This document shows, in pieces, positions 15,325-22,483 of a DNA stretch of 23,066 bases (position 1 is its first letter; each line of letters begins with the position of its first letter). The notes beneath the pieces are model-generated. The model was not told the origin of the DNA, ran no database searches, and saw only the letters and a list, made by a program, of their open reading frames with translations. This DNA is from a virus, in the IMG/VR virus record IMGVR_UViG_3300044625_000777, positions 1-23,066 of that record; one strand, written 5' to 3'. The position numbers and the translations under genes are program-made.

Positions 15325-16536
15325 ATGTTTAAACCACGCACTTTAACGTATAAAAATCGTGTTGTTAAAATCTATAAGGATAATAACACCGATTTAATAA
15401 AATACGGTGCAGACAATGCTTTTCCACAAAAGTTAATAGCTCAATTAGATGAAAGCGGAACTGCAACAGCTTGTATTGATGTACTTAGTCAATATATTTA
15501 TGCAGATGGCTTAGTTAATGAGCAATTAGGAAATTTTAAGATAAATGAAAAGCAAACATTTAATGAATTAATTTCTGAAATTACAAGTTACGTTGCACCT
15601 TTTCAGGCGGTATCACTTTATGTTATGCGTGGATTAAATGGAAAAGTAAGTGAATTAAAAATTGTACCTTTTGAGCAAATAAGAAAAACAGACAGAGGTA
15701 CTTTTATTGTTAATAATACTTTTGGAACTGCAAAATATAAAAAGGAAAAAGACAAAGAATTTCCGGCATTTTATGGAACTGAAATAAGCCCCGATGAATT
15801 ACGTGAACATGTAATGGAATGGGGAGAGAATACTGGTGAAATCCTTTATTATTTTAGGAAAAAACCAATGAAAAATTATTATCCTATTCCAACTTTTTAT
15901 AGTGCAATAGAAGATATAAATACAGATAGTGAGAATAGTAAATATGAACTTGAATCAGTTACCAATTCATTTTTGCCAAGTGGAATTTTAAACATAGTAG
16001 GAAACTATGATAATACACAGGAAGATGAAAATGGAATGACTCAACAAGATTATTTAGATTCTACTTTGGAGCAATTTACAGGAAATGTAAAAGATGAAAC
16101 AGGCGCAAGTGGAAGACAAAAACTTTTGATATTACAAGCTAAAACAAAAGAGGAACTTGCAGTTTACCAGCCTTTAAGTAATGAAGGAATTTTAAATGCA
16201 ATTGAAAACAGTACAAAAAGAGTTGCTGAAAAAGTTGCAAGGGCTTTTGGTGTACCACCATTTTTAATTGGTTTAGGTGGTAACGTTGGTTTTTCAACTA
16301 ATATAATAGCTGATAATATTGAACTTTTTAATAATCGTGTAAAAGTTTTACAAAATCTAATTAGTGATGCGTTACAACAGTGTTACCCACAATTAGAATT
16401 TACTATGACACAATTAAAACCGATTAAATTTATTGATAGAGAAATTTTAAAAGATTTAACTATTGATGAACGTAGAGAAATAGCTGGTTATGAACCTTTA
16501 AATCAAAACAATGGCATACAAACCACTAATAATTAA
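15325..16536 (+). CDS. Portal protein
   Basis: This 403-residue protein forms the ring at the capsid vertex through which DNA enters and leaves. Length and motifs agree with HK97-type portals. They are YGADNAFPQKL near the N-terminus (27-37), a mixed clip region, RVAEKVARAFGVPPFLIG (299-316), GFSTNIIADNIELFNNRVKVL (322-342), where the helix after V-P-P packs along the channel, and TIDERREIAGYEPL near the C-terminus. The gene starts a new unit after the sugar cassette. It overlaps the following gene by 26 bases. Oddly it lies about 5.7 kb downstream of the capsid gene instead of upstream of the protease. Confidence 0.88.
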   Translation: MFKPRTLTYKNRVVKIYKDNNTDLIKYGADNAFPQKLIAQLDESGTATACIDVLSQYIYADGLVNEQLGNFKINEKQTFNELISEITSYVAPFQAVSLYVMRGLNGKVSELKIVPFEQIRKTDRGTFIVNNTFGTAKYKKEKDKEFPAFYGTEISPDELREHVMEWGENTGEILYYFRKKPMKNYYPIPTFYSAIEDINTDSENSKYELESVTNSFLPSGILNIVGNYDNTQEDENGMTQQDYLDSTLEQFTGNVKDETGASGRQKLLILQAKTKEELAVYQPLSNEGILNAIENSTKRVAEKVARAFGVPPFLIGLGGNVGFSTNIIADNIELFNNRVKVLQNLISDALQQCYPQLEFTMTQLKPIKFIDREILKDLTIDERREIAGYEPLNQNNGIQTTNN

Positions 16537-17065
16537 AAGCGACTTTGATGCTTATTGCAGAATAAGTAAGAATATAAAAGATTCTGACTTAGATATTCAT
16601 ATTCGTGATACACAGGAAGTAGAATTTGAATCATGGGTTAGTGAACCTTTTTATACTGACTTAATGGATAATTTATCTACTAAGCCACAATTAACAGCTT
16701 TATTTAATGAATACATAAAGCCTTTTTTGGTTTTAGGTTCTTATTATAGGTTTTTATTATGGCATGGTGCAAATGTTAGTCAGTATGGAATAAGACAAAA
16801 CAATGAAGATACAAGCACAGAGGTAAGTGATAAAAGACGTGCTGAATTAATGGGGGATGTTCAAAGCAAAAAAAATGCTTATTTAAATAAATTAAAAGAT
16901 AAATTGTTTAATGACAATTATACTTACGATGGTGTGCAATATAACTTTTATGACACTTACGATAAAAGAGAATTGATGCAAGAACAAAACATTAGACAAT
17001 TAGGGCAAAAAAAATTAATTAAAAAAGGAAGGGGGTTCTGTGGTTATCCGAAGGATTGTTGGTGA
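16511..17065 (+). CDS. Putative head-tail connector / head completion protein
   Basis: This 184-residue, mostly helical protein is encoded directly after and overlapping the portal gene, where adaptor proteins usually lie. Residues 15-55 (YCRISKNIKDSDLDIHIRDTQ, then EVEFESWVSEPFYTDLMD) resemble the helix pairs of gp6-type connectors and of a Bacteroidota phage family I remember as DUF6712. A hydrophobic helix (YIKPFLVLGSYYRFLLWHG, about 68-86) follows, then a charged helix and a basic C-terminus ending KGRGFCGYPKDCW. No enzyme motif. The function is inferred from position and helical layout. Confidence 0.6.
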   Translation: MAYKPLIIKSDFDAYCRISKNIKDSDLDIHIRDTQEVEFESWVSEPFYTDLMDNLSTKPQLTALFNEYIKPFLVLGSYYRFLLWHGANVSQYGIRQNNEDTSTEVSDKRRAELMGDVQSKKNAYLNKLKDKLFNDNYTYDGVQYNFYDTYDKRELMQEQNIRQLGQKKLIKKGRGFCGYPKDCW

Positions 17066-17375
17066 TACATATCCAGTAAAAATTCAGATATTTTCTGAAG
17101 ATGGCACTGCATTTAATTTAACAGGATGTACTTGCTTTTTTACTGTTAAAAAAAGATATGAAGACACAGATGCTCAAGCTATAATTAGTTTGAGTACAAG
17201 TTCACATGTAACAGCTTTAGAAGGCATTACAGAATTTAATATGACTTCTGCAAATGTTAGTTTAGTTGGTTCTTTTTTATATGATGTAAAAGTAAAAGAT
17301 ACAAATAACATTATTTATTCAGTAATTACTGATAAAATTATTTTTGAAAATCACGTTACAATAAGAACTTCATGA
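17040..17375 (+). CDS. BppU-like baseplate upper protein domain
   Basis: This protein of 111 residues is beta-rich and begins RRIVGDTYPVKIQIFSEDG. It resembles the N-terminal domain of phage baseplate upper proteins (BppU-like): R-G-D-T-x-P-x-x-x-x-x-x-x-x-D-G, then N-L-T-G-C-x-x-x-F-x-V-K-K and a later G-x-F-x-Y-D-V-K-V. The start is GTG at 17040, preceded by GGAAGGGGG (17027-17035), a Shine-Dalgarno-like tract that is rare in this window. It overlaps the connector gene by 26 bases and the next fibre gene by 4 (ATGA). It may anchor the fibre encoded next to it. Confidence 0.65.
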   Translation: MVIRRIVGDTYPVKIQIFSEDGTAFNLTGCTCFFTVKKRYEDTDAQAIISLSTSSHVTALEGITEFNMTSANVSLVGSFLYDVKVKDTNNIIYSVITDKIIFENHVTIRTS

Positions 17376-18874
17376 CACCTTATAAACTTAAAATATTAAA
17401 CGGAGTATTGAAGTTAAAATCATTTTCTGATGTGGTTTTAAATATTTTTGGAATTAAAGATTTAGGAACTCAAACAGGCAACGTTGATAATGGTTTAGTA
17501 GATTGGAGTATTCAGCATTTAACTAAAACAACAGCTCAATGGAATGCTGATACAACAACTATTTTATTAAAAGGGCAATTAGGTATTGAAGATACAGCAA
17601 ATGCAACCTATAAGCTTAAAATAGGAAATGGTACTAATTTATGGAGTGCTTTGTCTTATGTAGGTGGTGGATCTGGTGGTAGTCAAGATTTACAAAGTGT
17701 TACTGATTTAGGAGCAACAACAACAAACGCTATTAATACAGCAGGAATTACAAGTGATTATTTACAATTAGATACAACAGCAACAAATACAAATGCAGTT
17801 GGTAAGGTAGTATGGAATGATACATTAGGAACTTGTGAAATAGGGTTAAAAGGTGGAAATATCAATGCTAAATTAGCACAGGATTTATATGCAAGAGTAG
17901 TAAATAAAACATCTCAAAATCTTTTAAGAGCTAATTATCAAGCTGTAAAAGTACAAAGCGCACAGGGGCAAAGATTAGCAGTTAATTTTGCACAGGCTAA
18001 TAATGATAATAACAGTGCAGATACAATTGGAATTGTAGCAGAAAATATAAATAACAATCAAGAAGGATTTGTTATTACAGTTGGGCAAATTATAAATCTT
18101 AATACAACTGGAAGTTTACAAGGTGAAACATGGAATGATGGCGATGTTCTTTACTTAAGTCCAACAACTGCTGGTTCATTAACTAATATAAAACCAAACG
18201 GAAGCACAGGACACATAATTGTAATTGGTTACGTTGAATACGCACATCAAAACAATGGTAAGATTTATGTTAAGATAATGAACGGTTGGGAATTATCGGA
18301 GCTTCATGACACTTTTATAAATCCAGCTACATTAACAAATAATGATGCTTTAATTTATGAAAGTTCAACACAACTTTGGAAAAATAAAACATTAGAAACA
18401 GCATTAGGTTATACACCAATAAAATATTTATCAAAAACAGCAGATAGCTCAAGTATAACAGGCACTGTTTCAAATGTATTATTAGATAGTCTTTTAATAC
18501 CTTCAAATACTTTTAAAGTTGGAATATCAAAATTTACTATAAGAAATAAATATACAGGAACAGCAGGTGCAAAAACTACAAGAATTTATTTAAACACAAG
18601 TAATAGTTTAACAGGAGCTACATTATTAGCAACTTATACGGCTGGTTCTGGTGCTTTATCTGTTGATATGGGTAGATTGTTAGCAGTAAAATCTTCAACT
18701 TCTTTAGAAGTTTATAATTCATCGGCAACAGCATTAACAAGTGAAGTACAATCAACAACTACAATTTCTACAATAACAATAGATATTACAAATCAATATT
18801 ATATAATTGTTGCAATACAATTAACAAATAGTGCAGATTCTGCAATTAACTCATATATATATTTTGAAGTATAA
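17372..18874 (+). CDS. Putative tail fibre protein
   Basis: This is a 500-residue protein. The N-terminal 50 residues begin KLKILNGVLKLKS. The segment WNADTTTILLKGQLGIEDT, then TYKLKIGNGTNLWSAL (about 55-92), matches a module found at the base of many tail fibres and tropism proteins (x-L-x-x-G-x-x-G-x-E-T/D). A flexible GGGSGGS linker (about 96-102) is followed by long Thr/Asn/Ala-rich beta segments (DLQSVTDLGATTTNAINTAG, GLKGGNINAKLAQDLYAR) that suggest a trimeric shaft. The C-terminal 140 residues form a Ser/Thr-rich beta region (TKTTRIYLNTSNSL-type strands), the probable tip. The start overlaps the BppU-like gene, and the stop overlaps the next gene by one base (TAATG). Confidence 0.78.
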   Translation: MTPYKLKILNGVLKLKSFSDVVLNIFGIKDLGTQTGNVDNGLVDWSIQHLTKTTAQWNADTTTILLKGQLGIEDTANATYKLKIGNGTNLWSALSYVGGGSGGSQDLQSVTDLGATTTNAINTAGITSDYLQLDTTATNTNAVGKVVWNDTLGTCEIGLKGGNINAKLAQDLYARVVNKTSQNLLRANYQAVKVQSAQGQRLAVNFAQANNDNNSADTIGIVAENINNNQEGFVITVGQIINLNTTGSLQGETWNDGDVLYLSPTTAGSLTNIKPNGSTGHIIVIGYVEYAHQNNGKIYVKIMNGWELSELHDTFINPATLTNNDALIYESSTQLWKNKTLETALGYTPIKYLSKTADSSSITGTVSNVLLDSLLIPSNTFKVGISKFTIRNKYTGTAGAKTTRIYLNTSNSLTGATLLATYTAGSGALSVDMGRLLAVKSSTSLEVYNSSATALTSEVQSTTTISTITIDITNQYYIIVAIQLTNSADSAINSYIYFEV

Positions 18875-19077
18875 TGGAATATTTAATTAAAATAGGAAAT
18901 AATGTAGAGTTTAGAAATCAACATTTGATTTATGTAAACTCTGAAAAATTAGATGAACAATCTATACATGTAAATTTTGAAACACAAACAAACTTATTCT
19001 TTGCATATGATACAGATTTAAATGGTATTATTTATGAGGATTCTGATAAATTAATAAATGCTTTAAATAAAAATTAA
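18874..19077 (+). CDS. Small acidic protein after the fibre gene
   Basis: This 67-residue acidic protein starts MEYLIKIGNNVEFRNQHLIY and ends LINALNKN. No Cys, no membrane segment. Translation is coupled to the fibre gene through TAATG. Two other very small acidic genes (19965 and 20981) have the same kind of position after larger beta-rich proteins. They could be fibre assembly helpers or minor tip subunits, but no family is recognised. Confidence 0.6.
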   Translation: MEYLIKIGNNVEFRNQHLIYVNSEKLDEQSIHVNFETQTNLFFAYDTDLNGIIYEDSDKLINALNKN

Positions 19078-19078
19078 A

Positions 19079-19357
19079 ATGATAACATTCGCAAATAGAG
19101 CTGGAGTTTCAGGAGGTTCTGAACTAATAGCAGATACAAACGCAAGAACAGGTGAACAAATATGTGCTTTTTATGTACGTGAAGATACTGTTGTAAGTGT
19201 TGCAACTGGTGGTGGTAAAAATTATGTTACCATATTTGGAATAAGTGGTAAAACATTAAAAGCTGGCGATTGGTTTTATGTACCTTATTTTGAATATATC
19301 ACAGCAATTACTTTAACAAGCGGAAGTATTATTGCTTACCAAGAAAAGAATATATGA
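19079..19357 (+). CDS. Small beta-rich virion-type protein
   Basis: This protein of 92 residues is beta-like throughout, with Gly/Thr/Val-rich strands (VYVREDTVVSVATGGGKNYV-type composition), a segment KTLKAGDWFYVPYFEYITAI and no charged clusters. This fits a small beta-barrel used in tails or on capsids. The ATG lies one base after the previous stop, and the next gene starts 4 bases before its stop (ATGA). No family recognised. A role in the fibre or baseplate tip is inferred from position. Confidence 0.6.
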   Translation: MITFANRAGVSGGSELIADTNARTGEQICAFYVREDTVVSVATGGGKNYVTIFGISGKTLKAGDWFYVPYFEYITAITLTSGSIIAYQEKNI

Positions 19358-19965
19358 TTGCTTTAAGTAGCACAATATATTATCAAAAAAAAAAATTATG
19401 CGAACCTATTTATAATTTACAATGGGCAACAATTCAAGGTACAAGTAATTTGAGTGATTATCCTGCATACGGGCTTTATAACTTTTCTCACACAATGTTT
19501 ATTATAAAAAAAAGTGAATTAATAAGTGCAAAGCAAATAACAGGCTTACAAATACACATGGCTGGTTACTCTTCAGGTTACACTTATAATAATCAAATAA
19601 TAAAATTAGCACATATTACAGATTCACAATTTGGTACTAATGTTCAAGTATTAAATACAAATGGTGATGTTAGTGGAATAGCAGGAATGAAAGATTTAAA
19701 AACAGTTAAAACTTTTAATTGGACTGTAACTTCAGGATTTAATAATTTAATTTTTGATAAAAATTTTTGTTATAATGGAAGTGACAATCTTTTAATTATT
19801 TGGATTAATAAAGATGGAAGTTGGCAAAGTGGATATGGTTGGGCTGAATGCCATTCAACTAGCGCACAATTCTTAAGTTGGTATAAACAAAATGATGCAA
19901 GTTATCCAACAGGATTAGGTACAAGAAATTCATCAACAAGACCTAACATCAAATTAAATTATTAA
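19354..19965 (+). CDS. Putative receptor-binding or carbohydrate-binding tail protein
   Basis: This 203-residue protein is rich in Tyr, Trp, Asn, Ser and Gly with alternating strands, as in lectin-like beta-sandwich modules (LQIHMAGYSSGYTYNNQIIK, NLLIIWINKDGSWQSGYGW). Many surface aromatic residues suit sugar binding. The family is not recognised. Codons 11-14 hold an uninterrupted A11 run (19385-19395), unusual in a structural gene and a possible slippage site near the start. It overlaps the previous gene by 4 bases and the next by one. The function is inferred from composition and position in the fibre block. Confidence 0.6.
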   Translation: MIALSSTIYYQKKKLCEPIYNLQWATIQGTSNLSDYPAYGLYNFSHTMFIIKKSELISAKQITGLQIHMAGYSSGYTYNNQIIKLAHITDSQFGTNVQVLNTNGDVSGIAGMKDLKTVKTFNWTVTSGFNNLIFDKNFCYNGSDNLLIIWINKDGSWQSGYGWAECHSTSAQFLSWYKQNDASYPTGLGTRNSSTRPNIKLNY

Positions 19966-20168
19966 TGGAAGATTTAAGAATTGAATTAAGTCAATATGGG
20001 GAAGTTTTAAATTGTGAAAATTATGAAAAATATTTTCTAATAGTAATTAATAACTGGGAAAAAGACATTGAGTTCTTTAATAATATTGCAGGAAAGTATT
20101 TAAGTAATCAAAAAATTTGCACATTAGTTGAAGGGCTTTTAAAATCAGAATATGATTGGAATAGGTAA
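19965..20168 (+). CDS. Small acidic protein between two tail proteins
   Basis: This is a 67-residue, mostly helical acidic protein (starts MEDLRIELSQYGEVLN, two Cys). It is coupled to the upstream gene by TAATG and overlaps the following gene by 17 bases. Similar in size and position to the genes at 18874 and 20981, though the sequences are not obviously related. Possible chaperone or minor tail subunit. No family recognised. Confidence 0.6.
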   Translation: MEDLRIELSQYGEVLNCENYEKYFLIVINNWEKDIEFFNNIAGKYLSNQKICTLVEGLLKSEYDWNR

Positions 20169-20979
20169 AAATATATTTAAGTCAAATGTAAAAGTAGGTT
20201 CAACAGCACCTGTTTACGATGCTGATGCACAAGCTTATTTTACTGCAAATACATCAATAACAAGTGCAGCCGATAAAAACGCTATTAATACATTTTATTT
20301 AGGTCTTAAAAGTGATGGAATATATACAAAGTTAAAAGCAATGTATTTACCTATTTGGGGAAGCGCTACTTCATCAAAATGGAATTTAGTTAATCCATTA
20401 GATACAGATGCTGCATTTAGAGCAACATTTGCAACTGGTTTTACTTACAGTAGTGGAGGTATAACAGGAAACGGAACAAGTGCTTATATTGATATATATT
20501 TTACTCCAAGCACCTCTGGAGTGTCTCAAAATAGTGTTTCGTCTGGTTTTTATTCAAGAACTTTGAGAAGTGGTAGTAATTCAATTCGCTGTTTTGGTGT
20601 TTCACAAACAACACCAGCAACAACATTTGAAATGAGACTACGTAATACATCTGATTTATCTTTTTATTATGCAAATGATAGTAACGGTAATAGTGTAGCT
20701 TCAACTACTGATAGTCGAGGATTTTATCAATTAAGTAGAACAATCTCAACATCTATGTTAAGAGGAAAAAACACTTATGTTTCAAACACATCTACTTCAA
20801 CTGGTTTAAATACTATTAAATTGTATGTATTTGCTTTAAATTCAAATGGTACAATAACTGGTTATGAAACTGTGCAAAGTCCATTTTTTTATATTGGAAC
20901 AGGTTTAACACTTACCGAAATGAATAATTTTAAAACAAGAGTTGATACATTAATGACTTACTTTGGAATAAACGTTTAA
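20152..20979 (+). CDS. Putative tail tip protein of a Bacteroidota phage type
   Basis: This 275-residue protein carries features I recognise from tail proteins of Bacteroidota phages. The first is DADAQAYFTANTSITSAADK (about 23-42) followed by AINTFYLGLKSDGIYTKLKA. The second is a W-G-x-A-x-x-x-K-W-N-L-V-N-P-x-D-T-D-A-A-F-R segment (about 69-90), and then G-F-T-Y-S-x-x-G-I. The middle is Ser/Thr/Asn-rich beta structure, like a LamG-type sandwich, and the end is helical (LTEMNNFKTRVDTLMTYFG). It probably sits at the tail tip and may bind the host surface. It overlaps the small gene before it by 17 bases. Confidence 0.75.
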   Translation: MIGIGKNIFKSNVKVGSTAPVYDADAQAYFTANTSITSAADKNAINTFYLGLKSDGIYTKLKAMYLPIWGSATSSKWNLVNPLDTDAAFRATFATGFTYSSGGITGNGTSAYIDIYFTPSTSGVSQNSVSSGFYSRTLRSGSNSIRCFGVSQTTPATTFEMRLRNTSDLSFYYANDSNGNSVASTTDSRGFYQLSRTISTSMLRGKNTYVSNTSTSTGLNTIKLYVFALNSNGTITGYETVQSPFFYIGTGLTLTEMNNFKTRVDTLMTYFGINV

Positions 20980-20980
20980 C

Positions 20981-21214
20981 ATGGAATATTACGGAAGGAT
21001 AGTAACAAATCAACAAGCAAATGAACTACAAGGTACGTTCATTGATGCTGACACTTTTTTTAATTTCGTTAAAGATATAAATGGAGTTTACTTTTTATTT
21101 CTAAGTGAACAGGATGAAATTGATGTTGCACAAACACAATACGCTTATTTATTAGACATTCCATTAAGTCCTTATACACCACCACCAACACCACCATTTC
21201 CAACAAATAATTAA
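20981..21214 (+). CDS. Small acidic protein with proline-rich tail
   Basis: This protein of 77 residues starts one base after the tip protein. Residues 1-60 are acidic alpha/beta (MEYYGRIVTNQQANELQGTF, VYFLFLSEQDEIDVAQTQY), and the last 17 are mostly Pro/Thr (SPYTPPPTPPFPTNN). It is the last gene of the fibre block before the lysis genes. It may help fold or attach the tip protein. No family recognised. Confidence 0.6.
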   Translation: MEYYGRIVTNQQANELQGTFIDADTFFNFVKDINGVYFLFLSEQDEIDVAQTQYAYLLDIPLSPYTPPPTPPFPTNN

Positions 21215-21222
21215 AACATAAA

Positions 21223-21429
21223 ATGAAAGAGGCATTGGAACTTATAAAAAAACATGGAGCAACCGCAGTGTTACTTATATGGTTATATCATACTCATAAC
21301 AGGGTTGCTGTTTTAGAAAACAAGCTTTATAATTGTTTAGAGCGTCAAAGCTATGAGCAAATAATTAAAAAACAAGAAGCTGCAATTTTACCTAAAAAAT
21401 TAGATTATGAAGCTGAAAGTAATTCGTGA
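21223..21429 (+). CDS. Small membrane protein, holin-like candidate
   Basis: This protein of 68 residues has a short hydrophobic segment (GATAVLLIWLY, 12-22) followed by a charged helix with coiled-coil features (VAVLENKLYNCLERQSYEQI) and a charged end. This layout resembles small BhlA/UviB-type holins. It lies next to a probable cell wall enzyme gene and overlaps it by 23 bases, as lysis genes often do. The hydrophobic segment is short, so the call is tentative. Confidence 0.5.
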   Translation: MKEALELIKKHGATAVLLIWLYHTHNRVAVLENKLYNCLERQSYEQIIKKQEAAILPKKLDYEAESNS

Positions 21430-21832
21430 AACAAAAACCGATATTAGTACAATTGGAAGGCTTTTCGTAAATGAAAAGTTTTTCTGTTATACACTTGAAG
21501 ATAAAGATAGGGGATTGAAACAAACAGATACTTTGATTTATATTCAGGCAAAAAAGATATTTGGAGTTACTGCAATCCCATCGGGAAGCTATGAATTGAT
21601 AGTTAATCAAAGCCCTAAATTCAAAAGGATGTTACCTCGCATACTTAATATAAAAGGATTTGATGGGGTTTTAATGCACAGAGGGAACTCAGCAGACCAT
21701 TCGCTCGGCTGTATTTTAGTAGGCTATCAAAAAGGCGATAATGCTATATTCGATAGCACTAAGGCTGAGAATGATTTGGTTAACTTACTATTGTTGCATA
21801 AAGATGAAAAACATTTTTTAGAAATTCTATAA
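21407..21832 (+). CDS. DUF5675 family protein, possible cell-wall-acting lysis protein
   Basis: This 141-residue protein resembles the DUF5675 family, found often in phages. Features are KVIRETKTDISTIGRLFVNE at the N-terminus, CYTLEDKDRG (27-36), TAIPSGSYELIV (55-66), and the hallmark VLMHRGNSADHSLGCILVG (88-106) with His91, Asp97, His98 and Cys102. The H-x-G-N ... D-x-x-x-G-C arrangement looks like the active site of L,D-transpeptidase-type enzymes, so a role in peptidoglycan cutting or modification is plausible but unproven. It overlaps the holin-like gene upstream and is followed at once by a hairpin. No other lysin is visible in the window. Confidence 0.75.
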   Translation: MKLKVIRETKTDISTIGRLFVNEKFFCYTLEDKDRGLKQTDTLIYIQAKKIFGVTAIPSGSYELIVNQSPKFKRMLPRILNIKGFDGVLMHRGNSADHSLGCILVGYQKGDNAIFDSTKAENDLVNLLLLHKDEKHFLEIL

Positions 21833-21835
21833 ATC

Positions 21836-21861
21836 AAAAAAGCACCCCGAAGGATGCTTTT
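21836..21861 (+). terminator. Probable terminator after the DUF5675 gene
   Basis: AAAAAGCA and TGCTTTT pair across an internal CCCCGAAGGA, in which two C-G pairs form after one mismatch. A short run of four T follows. It starts 4 bases after the stop codon. The symmetrical A and T flanks could let it work in both directions. The T run is short, so efficiency may be modest. Confidence 0.55.
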
Positions 21862-21934
21862 AAGAGTTAGAAATTTTTATGAAAAACACAAAGAACGAAG
21901 AGCACAAATATAAACAATTTAAAACAATATACAA

Positions 21935-22144
21935 ATGTTATTACAATTAGTAAATGATACACTAACAACAGTAGTTAGTGAAGTAGTTAATACAGCGGTG
22001 GCTGTACATGAGGTTACCGGTGGCGGTTCTTTCATTAATGGAGTAGATAATTCAGTAGTCGGATCAATAGTTACTTTATTAGTAGCTGCTATCATTCGCC
22101 ATTGGGAAAAGAAAAAGATAAAAAAGAGAGCAAATAAAGAATAA
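21935..22144 (+). CDS. Small single-span membrane protein, holin-like candidate
   Basis: This is a 69-residue protein. After a polar Val/Thr-rich N-terminal part there is one hydrophobic segment, SVVGSIVTLLVAAIIRHW (about 40-57), followed by a very basic tail KKKIKKRANKE. One membrane span with a positive cytoplasmic end suits a small holin or a lysis accessory protein. It lies between two terminators, close to the DUF5675 gene. No promoter match is seen in the 100 bases before it, so it may depend on read-through. Confidence 0.55.
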   Translation: MLLQLVNDTLTTVVSEVVNTAVAVHEVTGGGSFINGVDNSVVGSIVTLLVAAIIRHWEKKKIKKRANKE

Positions 22145-22171
22145 AATTTTCTTATTGATTATCAATTAGTT

Positions 22172-22205
22172 AGCAATTATTATAAAAAATAGTTGCTTTT
22201 TTTTT
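22172..22205 (+). terminator. Rho-independent terminator ending the lysis region
   Basis: A 10-bp stem (AGCAATTATT pairing with AAATAGTTGCT, one T-G pair and a 6-base loop) is followed by eight T. It begins 28 bases after the stop of the small membrane protein. Together with the promoter-like element at 22239 it marks the boundary to the next gene group. Confidence 0.8.
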
Positions 22206-22238
22206 ATATGCTAATGTTAAAGTGATTAATAAATAGTT

Positions 22239-22246
22239 TAAATTTG
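22239..22246 (+). promoter_or_regulatory. Candidate promoter -7 element for the right-end genes
   Basis: TAAATTTG exactly matches TAnnTTTG and lies 23 bases before the ATG at 22270, downstream of a strong terminator. Transcription would start near 22253. The -33 region holds TTAAAG rather than a clear TTG. Confidence 0.45.
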
Positions 22247-22269
22247 CTTTATATTTAAAAACAAAGAAC

Positions 22270-22470
22270 ATGAAAACAACTAAAGAACAAATCAGACAAA
22301 AGTATTCAATTTTAACTTCACAGCTTATTTATAACATTTATGAGCCAGTAGGTGGTTATGATGCTGAATGGAAAAAGTATTTAGCCAACTTAAACAAAGT
22401 AACTAAGCAAACTAAAAAAAATAACTTAGAATATACTTTACAAGAAATGTATCTTAATTATACACGTTAA
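22270..22470 (+). CDS. Small protein of unknown function
   Basis: This 66-residue, Lys/Tyr-rich helical protein (starts MKTTKEQIRQKYSILT, ends QEMYLNYTR) has no Cys and no membrane segment. It is the first gene behind the terminator-promoter junction. The 13 bases before its ATG (AAAAACAAAGAAC) nearly repeat before the next gene, which suggests a shared translation signal. Short soluble proteins at the edge of a phage late region are often early or regulatory, but nothing here proves it. Confidence 0.6.
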   Translation: MKTTKEQIRQKYSILTSQLIYNIYEPVGGYDAEWKKYLANLNKVTKQTKKNNLEYTLQEMYLNYTR

Positions 22471-22483
22471 AAAAACAAAGAAA

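Noticed and set aside
20501-20704. 67-residue open frame on the - strand inside the tail tip gene
   Set aside because: Composition (Tyr, His, Leu, Lys) and position are those of an antisense shadow.
17372-20979. Possible diversity-generating retroelement target in the tail genes
   Set aside because: No template repeat, no near-identical second copy and no reverse transcriptase gene were seen in the window.
21879-21950. 23-residue + strand frame before the second small membrane protein
   Set aside because: Very Lys/Asn-rich, not coupled to a neighbour, ends inside the next gene. Probably chance in A-rich DNA.
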